Shown here piece after piece: positions 51,101 through 62,418 of a stretch of 64,000 nucleotides of DNA. Positions within the stretch are counted from its first letter, which is position 1. Each line of letters opens with the position of its first letter. This stretch comes from Wurfbainia villosa (taxonomy: Eukaryota > Streptophyta > Magnoliopsida > Zingiberales > Zingiberaceae). A program made the position numbers and the translations under genes. The notes below the pieces were generated by a model, which was given only the letters and a program-made list of their open reading frames with translations, was not told the origin of the DNA and did not search any database. The stretch lies in NCBI GenBank assembly GCA_025175895.1, contig CM045988.1, positions 95,158,960 through 95,222,959 of the forward strand, read 5' to 3'.

Positions 51101-54100
51101 TCAGCTGATCAATTAATCAAAGATAACAAATTTTGGAAATTTATGACCTACCAAAATATTGACTAAGTTTTCTATCCAGATTTTTCCTATTTGCTAATTA
51201 ATTAAGAAATCCCAGTTGATCCCGAACAAAATATTTGTGTATAATGTATACACAATTTGTGCACTACGAAACAGATATTCATGATTGTCCAGGATACTAG
51301 AAACAACGAAAACTATGTTCCTCATAATTCCCAAAAAATAGACATACTATCAAGGAAATCTGAACAGTAAGTTGTTAACCTGCACATTGGATTCAATATC
51401 TTTGTTGCTTTCATTAATTGTTCCACTAGAGGAATGATCAGAATCATCATTTATATTTGATCCTGAGCTATTATGCCCGTCATGAAATCCATCGTCTTCT
51501 GAAATATCAGTATCAGTTAAATTATCGCTATCATTATGCCCATTGTGATTTTCATCGTCTTCTGGATTGTCATTATCAGTTGAATAATCATCTTCAACGT
51601 CACCATCTTCAGAATCAGAGTAAAGATCTGATGACATTGAGTCCTCATGCAAGAGATTCTCCTGGTTAAGTGCTTATATTATAAGATCAAGATTTAGTTA
51701 TAATGGAATTTTTATGCTCAATACAAAAGAAAAAGAAACCTTACATTAAATATTGTTTCATACTCCTCTAACAGAATTATGACAATAGCTTGAGCATGGT
51801 TAGCAGCAGCAGCAGCTTGCATGAGTTGAATAGAACCATCACCACCCATATTAAAATCATCTTCAAGTTCACATTCACCAAGAAGAAGAGGGCGCAGAAG
51901 TAATGGAGCCATACAAGCTGCTAAAGCAGAAAGTGACATACGGTTCTGGGATTTGTAAGATTCTACTATCTGCATCATTTTAAGAATCCTGAACAAACAA
52001 TGGTCTTATAGTTAAGAAATGTAACTGAAATTAAAATAATATAGTTTACTGAAAAAAATGTCATTGTAAGTGATAATTGTTCTCTAAATTTCAAGAAAAC
52101 TGCAAGGAGTTACACATCCTATTACATAATAAGGCCTCTAGTATGCAACATTGCACATTGAAAATGTTATGACTTGTTAACTTCTCCCGGCATCAATGTT
52201 TGAGCGGTTTAGAAAGGTACCAGCCTATACATATGTATGTTTAACACAAGATTTTGGAATCTCAAGTATTGGTTTTACAGCTATGTGCAAAAAAACAGCC
52301 TTACTTCCTGAACTTGACCGTTATAAGAATGGAGTTACCATCAACAAGAGAATATTGTTTCCAGTGCAACAAAGCAGCCATCAACTTATTACAAGTGAAC
52401 ATGGCTTTTTGATGAAAGCTTACGCAACATCTTATAAATTATCAACCTAAGGTTTGTTTTAGACAAGATTTACGGTCATCAATGACAACCATCCGTGCAA
52501 ATAACAACTCTTTCCTCATCTCCTTACATTAGCACAACTTAAATCTAGGGGTGAGCGAAACATCAGTTAAACCGAATTAACCGATCGAACCAACCGAAAT
52601 TGGAAGTTTGGTTCGCTTAATCGGAAATTCTAAGTGTTCAACTGAAAAAGATCAATCGATTGTTCAACTAGACTGATTGGCTAATGAAATTGAAATTTAA
52701 GAATAATATATCTATCAGTCGACTGATGTGAAATATCTACCGACTGATAAGGAAATTTCAATTAATTCAATTCCCAACCAAATTAACTGATTTATCGGTT
52801 TAATTTTTTAGGAAAGTTTGGTCAATTCAGTTTGTTCAAAAAAATACAATTTAATTGGTTTTGATTTAATCGGTTCAGTTATTAATGGATTGCTTATTTT
52901 CTTAGACTTACCTAAATCATGGTTTGAAATCTCGTACAATATCGGGCGAAATAGTTAAAATGTATCAGTATGATAAATCACTGAAACTTGATATCACTCA
53001 ACACCAAGATTCAAAATCTCAAGTCATGTCATAGTCTCAGTCTTCGACCAGAAAGATATTATCCAATATTGTAACGACGCTTCGAAGTACAGTGTTGGTG
53101 GTAGATTGGAACTAGAAAGAGGAAAGGGATGAAGCAAAAGAAAAGGACAAATTAATTTAATTAATTTCAATTAAATAGGATTAAAAAAATAAAATAAATT
53201 TTAATAATAATAAAATTATTATTTATAATATATAAATTAATAAAATAAATTTTAAAATAATTTTATTAAATTTTAATTGATTTTATTTAGCCTATAGTTA
53301 AACTATAGTTTGGGAAGTTGATTGATTTTACAATTAATTACTCGCTCGCTCGTCGTCCCCACGGCCTCACGGAGGTCGTGCGTGCCGTCGACAACTGTTG
53401 CGGCCCCACGCGAGGCAGCCAACATCCGTCGTGTCCTCGTGACTAGAACGCCTGTGGCTGTCGCGACCCCGAGCGAGCAGCCCGCGACCGCTGCGGCCTC
53501 GCGTAGGTTGTGCGCGGCTACCAACGGCAGGCGGTTGCGACCCCGCACGAGGCCACTCGTGGTCCCACACGAGGTTGCAGTGGCCACCATGGGCTCGCAC
53601 AAGACCGCTCATGGCCGTCGCGGCTCGAGTGAGGCCCAGTTGCCCCGCGGAGGTCCACCGTCGTCGTTCCCGCATCTCAGGGGCGTGTCAGTATCAGTGC
53701 CACGTCGGAACAAGAAAAACCGTTCGTTTCATCCGAAACGAATCAGTATTCCAAACCTTGCATCGTACATTAAAATATCGAAATGATACTAAAAAAATAT
53801 CATTCCAATCAAAGACTAAAACTTTGGCACTACTCGAGATTTTGAACCCTTGACCTGAATAGCTTTCTTGAATTTGATCTTTTGACAATTATCTATGAAT
53901 GATGAGGAACTTTCTGCTCATCTTATGACAATTTGATCATTAGTCTGTGTTTGTCCACCTATTTGGATCTTATACCTCTATTAAGCTTCATTCGAGACTT
54001 ATTAAACATATTTTTGTGATGTTTAATGAATGATTAAACTAAATTGGTCAGACTCTTATTTGTCCACATCTTGGAAAAAAATAACAAAAGCATGCATAGT

Positions 54101-57100
54101 GTTTAAGCTTGTATGCACAACATTGTTATTTAATTTAATTCCTATGCACAACATTGTTATTTAATTTAATTACAGGGTACAAGATAAAGAGTATATAACA
54201 GTTAGTGTATATATGAGTCCTAAATTTTAGAATTAAGCAATAAGCAAGAGGCAGAGATGGAAGCATCTAAAATAGTATGGTTACTAAGATAACTCATAAA
54301 CTACAATTATCACGAATCTATTCATGATCACTCAGAATCAATTCTATGCAACAAAGATTGGGAGCTTGATGGATACAATAGATGGTTTGTTCAGTGGTTG
54401 AACTCGTCCGGCGCTCAGTAGAACCAAGCGCAGAGTCAAACTTTGTGCTCAGCTGAACTGAATTGAACTGGTCTTTGAACCACCCAGTCTGTAGAAGTTG
54501 AGTCTTTCTCAACTATTGCAAGTGATTCATCATTTACATGGTCCATATATGTTATGGATGAATACCTTGGAACTTTTTTGTGATATAAGAAGACATGAAT
54601 CGTATTGTAACTTGTGAGATGAATCGCAATAACTATGTTGGCATAATAAGAATTTTCTATATTTGACCAGCAAGCTTGCCGAACCATGCAAAACTATGCC
54701 AATTAAATTCTGTACTTGTTATCTGTAATTTATCTTCTTCACACACTGGGGGTTTCCCATTTTTGCTGTCTGCAAACATTTTGGTTGTGTTCCTAATACC
54801 TGCTTAAGCAATTAATATCTAGGCTGCGCCACAATCCTAAAACAACTGACATCAACAAGTTCATATAGTGGTCTAGTGTGAACCAAACAGAACATGGAAG
54901 AATGTCACAACTAAAGAAACTAGGGTTAACAACTAAAAACGAGAATAACAATAACAAAAATTAGAGTTGATGGACAAAAGTAAACTGGGATTACATTCAA
55001 TTGGCCAGACTAATAAAACCTTCAAAACAAGGAATAGCTGCTTATTTAGGATACAGTTCAGAATGGAAAGCTGCAAACAAACTGTTGAAAGTAAATTAGC
55101 GTGTTAAAAAATCACTGTGGTACGTTATCGGCCCATAGAAAATTGTATATACCTGTCAAAACCTTGATTATCCCAAATCTACCTCAATGTTCAGAAGATT
55201 CAGAACCAGCAAAACAACCCATAAATTTAAGAGGAAGATATGCGTATTACAATGGCAACGGTATGTGAAGCAAGAATAGTAGGAAATTCATGTGATTCAT
55301 GAAAGAATTTTTTCCCTTCAAGGAAAGTAATCATGGGCAAATAAAATTTACATGACAAACACAAATAATTCACTAGTATACCTCTGCAAAAGATGGCAAT
55401 TGGGTTCTGGGAAAGTTTCATTTATTGCAGCTCGTATACGGTCAACTCTGTTTCCACGATCAGTTCCTTGACAAATGAAAAAAATGAACCATTAGATGAT
55501 TCAGCATTCCAGACTCCAGACGGCATGTGAAGTAGCTTCGTTTTTGACAGTTTGAGACACTCAAAGAGGAGCATATTGTAATTATGTAGCCAAGAGAAGC
55601 AACATTCTAAGTTTTATTCTGTTAAGAAGATAAGGCAGGTACTAGTGTTTTGGGAAGTGAAGCAAAGAAAGAAACCAACTATCCAAATGTGTCCCTATAT
55701 TGATTAGGCTCCAAAATGCTTAAGTAATTAGAAAGATAATGGATTTATAAATTTATGATCTCGTATTATCTTTTCTCCAAAGCTGGATTAACCATTGAAA
55801 AGGTTACAACCAATACATAAAAGTACACAAGCTTCGCATTTACAAGAACATGATAAGCAAGTAATCAAGGACTTTTTATCCAAACTTGGACAATTTTTTT
55901 CTAATTTGACCAGGTTGTTTATCCCAAAACTTAAGCTGTCTCTTCCATGACCTTCAAAAGTCTTGGACAACAGAAATTAAATTATATTTTGATTTCAAAC
56001 ATGCATATTTAAAAGAATTCCTTTCTGAAACTAAATGTGAATATCTGAATTATCCTATGACAAGGAACACTGTCCAGACGTACTGTATGCTTTGACTAGT
56101 GCAGTACAACAAGATGCAGGCACTGGAGACGAAGGCAACTCCCGCAAAATATACTGCATAACAAAAGTAAAATACTATTTAAGTGTGTTTGCAAAATCTT
56201 CATAATTTGAAATTTCTAAGACTTTGTACCTTGATACAATCTCCAATAACATGAGCATCCTCATCTGGAGAAAACTCAATTTTTCCTGAAAGAAAATTGT
56301 ATATATTACTTTCTCATTTATGAGTGCATGACAGTCAAGAAGTAATTTTGAGTCCGATTGCAACAGAAAGAATCAGGAATCACTGTTCCAAAGCAGTGGG
56401 GTAGATTACGAGGCTAGATAGGTAAAGTTTACCATCTGAAGACAAATACAAAGCAAAGTAGCAAACTAACCCTGTTCATATTCTTGCACTCTGCGCTTTA
56501 CCTCTTCAACATCAGCAGACTGCCGCAAGATACCTTCAACTTTGATACCTTTTGGGAAAAAGAATAAAGTAATCACATATCTAGGTAGCTTCAAATAAAG
56601 AAAAACAGTTAGATTCTACCCAACTAGATTGTACTAGGAATGATCGACATCAGATAGATCCTTAATTTTTCTGTGTTTGCATAATTGGAAATGGGACCAA
56701 AAAATCAGGTTGTACATTTTGCCCAAAAAACAGATGAAGTATAAGTTAAATGATATTTTTTCCTAGTTATTTCACAAGACCTATGATTAGCAACTCAGTT
56801 TAACCCTGCCACAATTAAGCTTATAAGATATGTAACCATGACACAATAACATAAGAAACTATTCAAATCTAAATTGGCTAACCTTTTCCAACAGGGAAAA
56901 ATATTAAATTCATCTGGTGGTAGCAAGAAACTGAAATTACCATGTTGCTCGATGAACCTGAGGGCCTTCTCCAAGAAAGATGGGCTCCCGTCAATATCTT
57001 CAAGTGCAAGCGATACAGGCCTCCCAATCACAGAAGAATTTGTAGGTTGTCTGTCCCTCTCTTCATATAACAATAAGGAAGAAATATTAGAAACAGCTGT

Positions 57101-60100
57101 GACAGACAGGAAACCACAGAAACAGGCTAGTAAAAAATTATTCAAGAATAGTAATAAAAGTACAACTGTGAAATAACTAAATTTTAAAAAATGATAATAA
57201 TCCATAACAGAACATCATAATGGGATTTTTATGACATTGATCACCTACTCTTTCAGAAAGCATTCCAAGAATTCATCCATACACACCATTGGTATATGTA
57301 TATCTTAAAAAAAATTGGTCAAAACAGAGCTTCAGAGAGGTCTAAAAACATTGGAAAAATATTCCACATACTAACTAGAGCTTATAAATAACAGAGCACA
57401 AAATGCTGAGCGATAAAAGAAGAAATAGGTTGAATGAGAGAGATCAGAGGAAAAACTACTAATGCTCTATGACAGTGTTGAGGAAACTCTGGCAGCCTGG
57501 TACACAAAGTTCCTGCCAATGCGAGATTCCGAGGAAAGATTTATTATACCCAATATTATCCTGATTTGCAAATGACTGTTTTCATGTCTTGAACCAGTGA
57601 CCTCTAGAAAACATTAAATTAAAAAATTATGATATTCTTAAATCATGTTATATTCACAGCCTGTGAAATTCCTTATGTCCTGGAATTTTACTAGTTTAAT
57701 TCATATTCAATTTTTTTTCTGAAATCATACAGGACAAACCAAAAAATCATGCTATTAGTATTATGACTGAATAATGAGAATTTTGTTTTTTCTTAGTTCC
57801 GTTGCAGTTCCTGTATTGTTAAGGGATGTTGAAATTGTTTAATAATATATTTATATCCAGAAACATAACTTAAAATGATATTTATTGTATTGATAGTTGA
57901 GCTGCATGTTCCTCAGTTTAATAGATGAGAGTGAGACAAAATTGGGAAATCAGAAAATAGTGATTAGTGATAGTAAATAGAGACATGCAATCTTCTACAG
58001 TGCATCACAAGTATCACAAGAGTTTATAACAACAATTCTCTGCAGAAAAGTAGTAAATCAGTATACCTTTCTCATGTGATACTTCAATTGATTCAGTCAC
58101 ATCACTGCGAACAGTTCCATTCTGAACCAAGGCAGCAGTTGCACTGGGTGCTTGTGCTAAAGCATTCTCCAATGCGACCTTCCATTCATATAGATCCTCA
58201 GAAGTTTCTGCCTGTCATATCAAATAATAACACTATACAAAAATCCAAAAGGATATAGAAGAAGTTCGAAGAACTACCTTTAGTGTAAATGTTCGTCCAT
58301 CACGGCCATCAGGAAAAAGAACCGTCAAAATCTTTTTGTCTGCTTTCACATCAACACTGTGGAATTGTAATTTATTAGATTTGTTAGTTGAAAGTCATTA
58401 AATACGATTTTTTTTTCCAAAGTAGGACATAATACAATTCATAAAATGTCCAACCTTCCCGAATTGTTCAAGTCGATACCACCAAGGCTAGAATTTGCTT
58501 CATTGCCCTTTTGAGGCAGAACAGACTGCAAAATCAAATGGCACATTCCAATAAGCCACAAAATTTCTAGAAAAGAATTAAGTAAATATCCTCATAGATA
58601 TTATTTTGATAATATGACGACCAGAAGATTCTTGTGAGATAGTATGACAATTCATATTACCAAGCAAATTTAGTAATGCAATATAAATAATAAGAAGGAG
58701 GAGGAGGAGGAGGAGGAGAAAAAGAAGAAGAAGACATCAATGAATCAAGAACACATGTATTGGATACTATGCAAAATGAACTAGTGTGTTCTCCTAGATT
58801 CAAGAAGTGCCACAGGGGCATAGGTGGTTCATGTTGCCAAAAAACAATTTACATATTCTTAAGGTAGCGCATTCAATATCATTGCTCAAAACTAAGATTG
58901 AGAATATGGATAGAATCACGCTATTCCAAACCCTAGGCAACCAATTAGTGACTGTTAAGCTTGTCTACTGGATGAATTTACTAATTTCCAGGCTGGACAG
59001 AGTATTTAATTTCTTTTTTCTCAATAGCATATCAGGAAGTATATGCCATTTCAAGAGTAGATGTTAAGTGTTAAAATATTGATCTACTTATTTCACATAT
59101 AACCTTGCACAAGTCGTCACTTCGTCCTCACAATCTTTAAAATCCTGGAGCATTGTCAATTTGAGGGTAGTTAAGTATAAAAAACTGGTTAAATCCTTTG
59201 AAAATCATCAACTTTGACATTTTGCATCTCTCTCTTGAAAATTTTTTCAACTCTTTGAAGTTCAATCCAGAGCACAAAATCATCAAGCTTTTCAACTATG
59301 GCACTAGCGTTGATCTTCGTCATCATTATGTCTTTATTTATGAGATACTTTTAAGTTTATATAACAAGTTGAACATAGATAATATTCATGCTTCATCTTA
59401 AAGAGGAGTGGTAGAATTATTTGAATTAGTGTTGACAAATGTTGAGTCATGACCTCATGATTACATGTTTGTCATAGGGTTTGTCCTACATTAGATAGTT
59501 AGTTATAGGGTGCTACGTAATATTTAAACCCTCATCTGTGTATATCTAATATTCAAGTCAAGTGGTGTTTGAATGCTCACATTTTAGGGAAAAGTGGTGC
59601 ATGTTTGTTCATTCCAGTACATTGCTTATCCTAAGTTAACTTGTGGATAGATTGATTCTGGGGAAAAATGACAAATGTTAGGCCAGCATAGCAAATCACA
59701 GGCTGTCAAAGCAGAGCCTCTAGACCTAAAACTTGAATTGAAGTTTCTGATGAATACACAAACACAGTAAAACTAACCCAAATTTAGAAGAACAAGCCAT
59801 AAATGTAGGAGATACTGAATTGTAAGCGGTAACAGGCACTATGCAATATAAAACGATGAATAACAGGCATTATGCACTTACAGGGTCGGCTCTGAAAAAA
59901 ACCAATGACGTGCGTGTAAGGACAAACCAACGTTTCTTCCATGATGTCCAACCAAGTCCTATAAATTAAGAAAGTTTAAAAGTTGAAATTACAAGTCATG
60001 CTAGAACAATGAAGAAAATTCTTTTTAAGGAAAAAAAAACACCAGCAGAGCTTGGTTCTAATATATCATAAAAGATCAAATACAAATAGAGAATCAAAAC

Positions 60101-62418
60101 TCCCACTTTCTCTTTCTATAGGAAATAGTCATCTAATTTATGCCAGTTATGGACAATGTGCTAGTGCAAAACTCTGGGTAAAGTTTTGAGGCTTTAAGCC
60201 ACTAGCAAGGACAGGTTCAAGCAGAAAACTGGTGATTGGCAATTCTATGGAGTAGAAGTTACTGTCCTACAATCCTTATCCTTTTCATATGGACTAGTAA
60301 GTTAAAGTGAGATTACTACTTCAACAATTCAAACAGATTATAGGAAAATGGAAAAGAATCTTGTATTTTCATTAGAAAGATAAACTACACAAAAAAGGCA
60401 TACCATGATTTGGTAGGTATAGACAGTTTTTAATTTTTCTTGTGGAATTAGCATTTGTCCTATTATAATAAAAAAAATAATAACAAAATTAGTCTCTTAA
60501 TTCCTTTTGTGAAAATCAAATGAACTAACTTCCTGGGCACGGCATAAATAAATACCTTTAGATGAAATTAAAAGCGGCCCGCTCTTGAACACCTGCAATA
60601 GTTCAAATGTTTAATTTAACAATTATAGTATTCTTGATGAAAAAAATAACCTGTAAAAGATATGAAGATCAAAAGAATCTGATAAAATAAACAGCAAATC
60701 AGGGATTCATGAAGATTACACTTCCTAGGAGCATAAATGATAAGCTAAAAAGGATAATCACACCAAATGATCAAAAGCACATTTGAATTTAGATGTTTGG
60801 TATATTTTCAGTCTGCAACGTGAATTATTCTCTCATCCATATTTGAGTTGTAATATGATGCTACTTGTTTGAGTTGATGTTGATGTTGATAAAAGGGTAG
60901 TCCGGTGCACGAAGCTCCCACCATGCAGGTCTCAAAAAAGAATCTATTATAGGCAGTCTTATCCTGCTTTGCAACAAGCTGTTTCTAGGACTCAAACCCA
61001 TGATGTTGATGCTGGTGGTAATTACATCTAGTCAATACTGATTTTTTTTCCATTACATTTAGATATGTGAAGGGGAGCCTTGACCCAATGGTAAAGTTGT
61101 CGTCATGTGACATAGAGGTCATGGATTCGAGTCTCGAAATTAATCTCTTGTAAAGCAGAGTAAGACTACGTGCAATGGACCTTTTTTCGAGACTCTGCAT
61201 TGGCAGGAGCTTCGTGCATCAAACGATCCTTTATTTTTTTTAATTACATTCAGATATGTTTTTTTTCTTTATTACGTGCAAACAAAAAGTTGAAAGAGTC
61301 GAATCATATTTTTCTAATGTAATTGTGTTTCCTACGAAAAAATCAGCAACTAAGAGAAATTATATTAACAATTAAAAGGCAGGACACAAGTCATTGGAAT
61401 AAATTGAAAAGCCACCTATCTCAATGACAACATAAACTAATACAAAAAGACATTGGTCATAAAACCCCAAATAAGAATAAACAAAGTTCCTTGCATATGT
61501 TAAAAGAACAGTCCAGTGCACCAAGCTCCCATTAATTTGGGAAAGGTCGAACCACATTGGGTCTATTGTATACAATCTTATCCTACATTGTAAGAGATTA
61601 CTTTTATGACTCGAATCTGTGAATATAAGATCACATGGCAACAACTTTATCGTTGCATCAGGACTCCCTATCAAAAGCGATCTAAAATATGAAACTTCGA
61701 AGACTCCAAAGAACATATTCTTGTTTCATTTCCTCCTCACATAAATGTCAACTATTGATCGATTTAGCGGAAAGGATGCACAATTGTTAGATGTTACAGC
61801 TGAAAAAGGAAATACGCACATATAATCCAAGGCCATAATAAAAGGTGGAGTTTGGCTGATATTGAGGAGGACTGCACCGTTAATTAAATCAAGGAGTTCA
61901 AGATACAAAGAAGCCAAGTGCACTCAAATCTCCAGCATTAGAGGAAAGCATTCAGAAGCAAAATAGTTAATTAATTAATATAGTGGCGTTTGTATACTGC
62001 TGGAGTAGTTTATTTACTAATAGAAACAAATTTGCAAATCTTTTTTGCCAACAGTCAGAACAATGAAAATAAAAGTTCTGTCACGTTCTGTAGTTAATTC
62101 AAACATGCCATATACAATGACATCATGAATCACAAAGCAAGAGGCTAAACATACTAGATATCAACCTTGACAAAGCTTGCAGAAAAAGCAGGATTTGAAT
62201 GAAGAAAATTCTGTTTATTCGCAGAGTTATGATTATACTGACGATGGAAAAAATATATTTTACGCTGAACCAAATCTACTTACCATACAGTTAGGGCATT
62301 TGTTGGTTTGTTTGTCAGAATTTTCCAAGGATTTGGAAATCCAGAAATTGGCATCCCCCTCTCCACAGTGACAAGTTTTACATTGCATCAGATTCTCACT
62401 GCTCTGAGATGAGGCCAT
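42149..62418 (-). CDS. REN1: Rho GTPase-activating protein REN1 (PH + RhoGAP + coiled coil), 24 exons
   Basis: Stimulates GTP hydrolysis by ROP GTPases to restrict polar growth. Exons: 62418-62284, 60592-60556, 59958-59882, 58525-58455, 58356-58278, 58211-58067, 57060-56941, 56548-56471, 56285-56230, 56154-56094, 55466-55382, 51988-51745, 51661-51380, 50498-50118, 50036-49987, 47223-47163, 47079-46996, 46295-46179, 46105-45939, 44554-44488, 43274-43149, 43045-42899, 42798-42430, 42301-42149. They sum to 3192 nt, 1063 residues plus stop, all in phase. The PH domain starts VFKSGPLLISSKG and continues GWTSWKKRWFVLTRTSLVFF (from residue 46). The RhoGAP domain spans about 195-396, with the arginine finger in KVEGILRQ at about R230 and YILRELPSSPVPASCC. 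An acidic Asp/Ser/Asn stretch fills 397-490. Coiled coils lie at about 618-777, and the conserved tail LVKLTNRLNFLKERRAQLA closes the protein. It is longer than Arabidopsis REN1 (about 930). The first exon is Cys-rich and less certain. Confidence 0.93.
43275..44487. other. 1.2-kb REN1 intron
   Basis: Between the exons at 44554-44488 and 43274-43149. No coding exon, repeat family or RNA gene was recognised. Confidence 0.5.
47224..49986. other. 2.8-kb REN1 intron
   Basis: Between the exons at 50036-49987 and 47223-47163. It includes a 21-bp duplication at 47664-47703 and AT-rich DNA. The open frames near 48.5-49.0 kb have no recognisable domain. No SINE copy was seen. Confidence 0.6.
47664..47703. 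repeat. 21-bp tandem duplication
   Basis: CTATTCCTGTACCATACCTG is repeated twice in direct succession inside a REN1 intron. Confidence 0.85.
51460..51600 (-). repeat. Tandem duplication inside REN1 acidic exon
   Basis: The exon 51661-51380 encodes two similar blocks, NPEDDENHNGHNDSDN and ISEDDGFHDGHNSSGSN, about 22 residues apart. The matching DNA words CATTATGCCCATTGTGA and CTATTATGCCCGTCATGA show that it arose by duplication. It lengthens the acidic linker after the RhoGAP domain without breaking the frame. Confidence 0.6.
52548..52910. repeat. Dispersed repeat with TTAACCGATCGAACCAACCG words
   Basis: Begins TAGGGGTGAGCGAAACATC, followed by AAACCGAATTAACCG and later TTTAATCGGTTCAG. GGGGTGAGC leading into CGGTT-rich sequence is a start I recognise from many plant non-autonomous insertions. 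The family name is uncertain. Confidence 0.4.
53011..53857. mobile_element. Inverted-repeat element with GC-rich cargo (Pack-MULE-like candidate)
   Basis: The left arm, from 53011 (AAGATTCAAAATCTCAAGTC, then TCTCAGTCTTCGACCAGA), pairs with the right arm, whose reverse complement reads AAGGGTTCAAAATCTCGAG, then TTTTAGTCTTTGATTGGA. Arms are 50 bp or more and imperfect. They enclose AT-rich shoulders and a sharply GC-rich centre at 53340-53690. No transposase and no clear target duplication. The open frame over the centre has no domain and is probably a composition effect. Confidence 0.5.
53390..53650. repeat. Degenerate GC-rich minisatellite (GCGGCCCCACGCGAGGC-like units)
   Basis: Successive units such as GCGGCCCCACGCGAGGC, GCGACCCCGAGCGAGCAG, GCGGCCTCGCGTAGGTTG, GCGACCCCGCACGAGGCC, GTCCCACACGAGGTTG, GGCTCGCACAAGACC and GCGGCTCGAGTGAGGCC recur every 30-45 bp with variable linkers. 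They lie within the inverted-repeat element. Confidence 0.6.
54112..54171. repeat. 31-bp tandem duplication
   Basis: TATGCACAACATTGTTATTT followed by AATTTAATT occurs twice with period 31, in the REN1 intron. Confidence 0.9.
57488..57612 (-). mobile_element. Truncated Au SINE copy
   Basis: GGCAGCCTGGTACACAAAG, TTCCTGCCAATGCGAGATTC and then TCTTGAACCAGTGACCTC are the antisense of the Au body and B-box region. The tRNA-like 5' end is missing. It lies in the REN1 intron 57061-58066. Confidence 0.65.
58526..59881. other. 1.36-kb REN1 intron inside the PH domain
   Basis: Separates the exons at 59958-59882 and 58525-58455. It includes the purine microsatellite at 58697-58735. No other recognised element or exon. 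Confidence 0.55.
58697..58735. repeat. GGA/GAA microsatellite
   Basis: About seven GGA units followed by AGAAGAAGAAG-type triplets, purine-only, in a REN1 intron. A likely polymorphic marker. Confidence 0.9.
60891..61002 (-). mobile_element. 5'-truncated Au SINE
   Basis: AAAAGGGTAGTCCGGTGCAC, GAAGCTCCCACCATGCAGG and GGACTCAAACCCATGA are the antisense of the Au tail and B-box. The head is missing beyond the B-box. GATGTTGATG words flank both sides (about 60880 and 61001) and could be the target duplication. Confidence 0.7.
61069..61242 (+). mobile_element. Full-length Au SINE with target duplication
   Basis: Starts GAAGGGGAGCCTTGACCC, with B-box GGATTCGAGTCTCG near 61132 and tail GGCAGGAGCTTCGTGCATC then a T run. 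Flanks ATTACATTTAGATATGT (61052-61068) and ATTACATTCAGATATGT (61243-61259) form a 17-bp target duplication with one mismatch. It lies antisense to REN1 transcription. Confidence 0.8.
61502..61670 (-). mobile_element. Diverged Au SINE
   Basis: On the minus strand it starts GGGAGTCCTGATGCAACG, with B-box relic AGATTCGAGTC, then ACAATAGACCCAATGTGG and GGGAGCTTGGTGCACTGG. It is nearly full length but more mutated than the copies at 11599 and 61069. Confidence 0.75.

Larger units (their letters stand above)
51989..55381. other. 3.4-kb REN1 intron that splits the RhoGAP coding sequence
   Basis: Lies between HLLQR (exon 55466-55382) and ILKMMQIVESYK (exon 51988-51745). It holds a CGGTT-rich repeat (52548-52910), an inverted-repeat element with GC-rich cargo (53011-53857) and a 31-bp duplication (54112-54171). 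The splice sites remain intact. Confidence 0.8.
60593..62283. other. 1.7-kb REN1 first coding intron
   Basis: Separates the Cys-rich first exon from the PH-domain start. Three Au SINE copies lie here within 780 bp, in both orientations. No alternative first coding exon was recognised. Confidence 0.7.

Noticed and set aside
53322..53786. 154-codon plus-strand frame
   Set aside because: Low-complexity R/A/T/P protein produced by the GC-rich repeat; no motif, no splice context.
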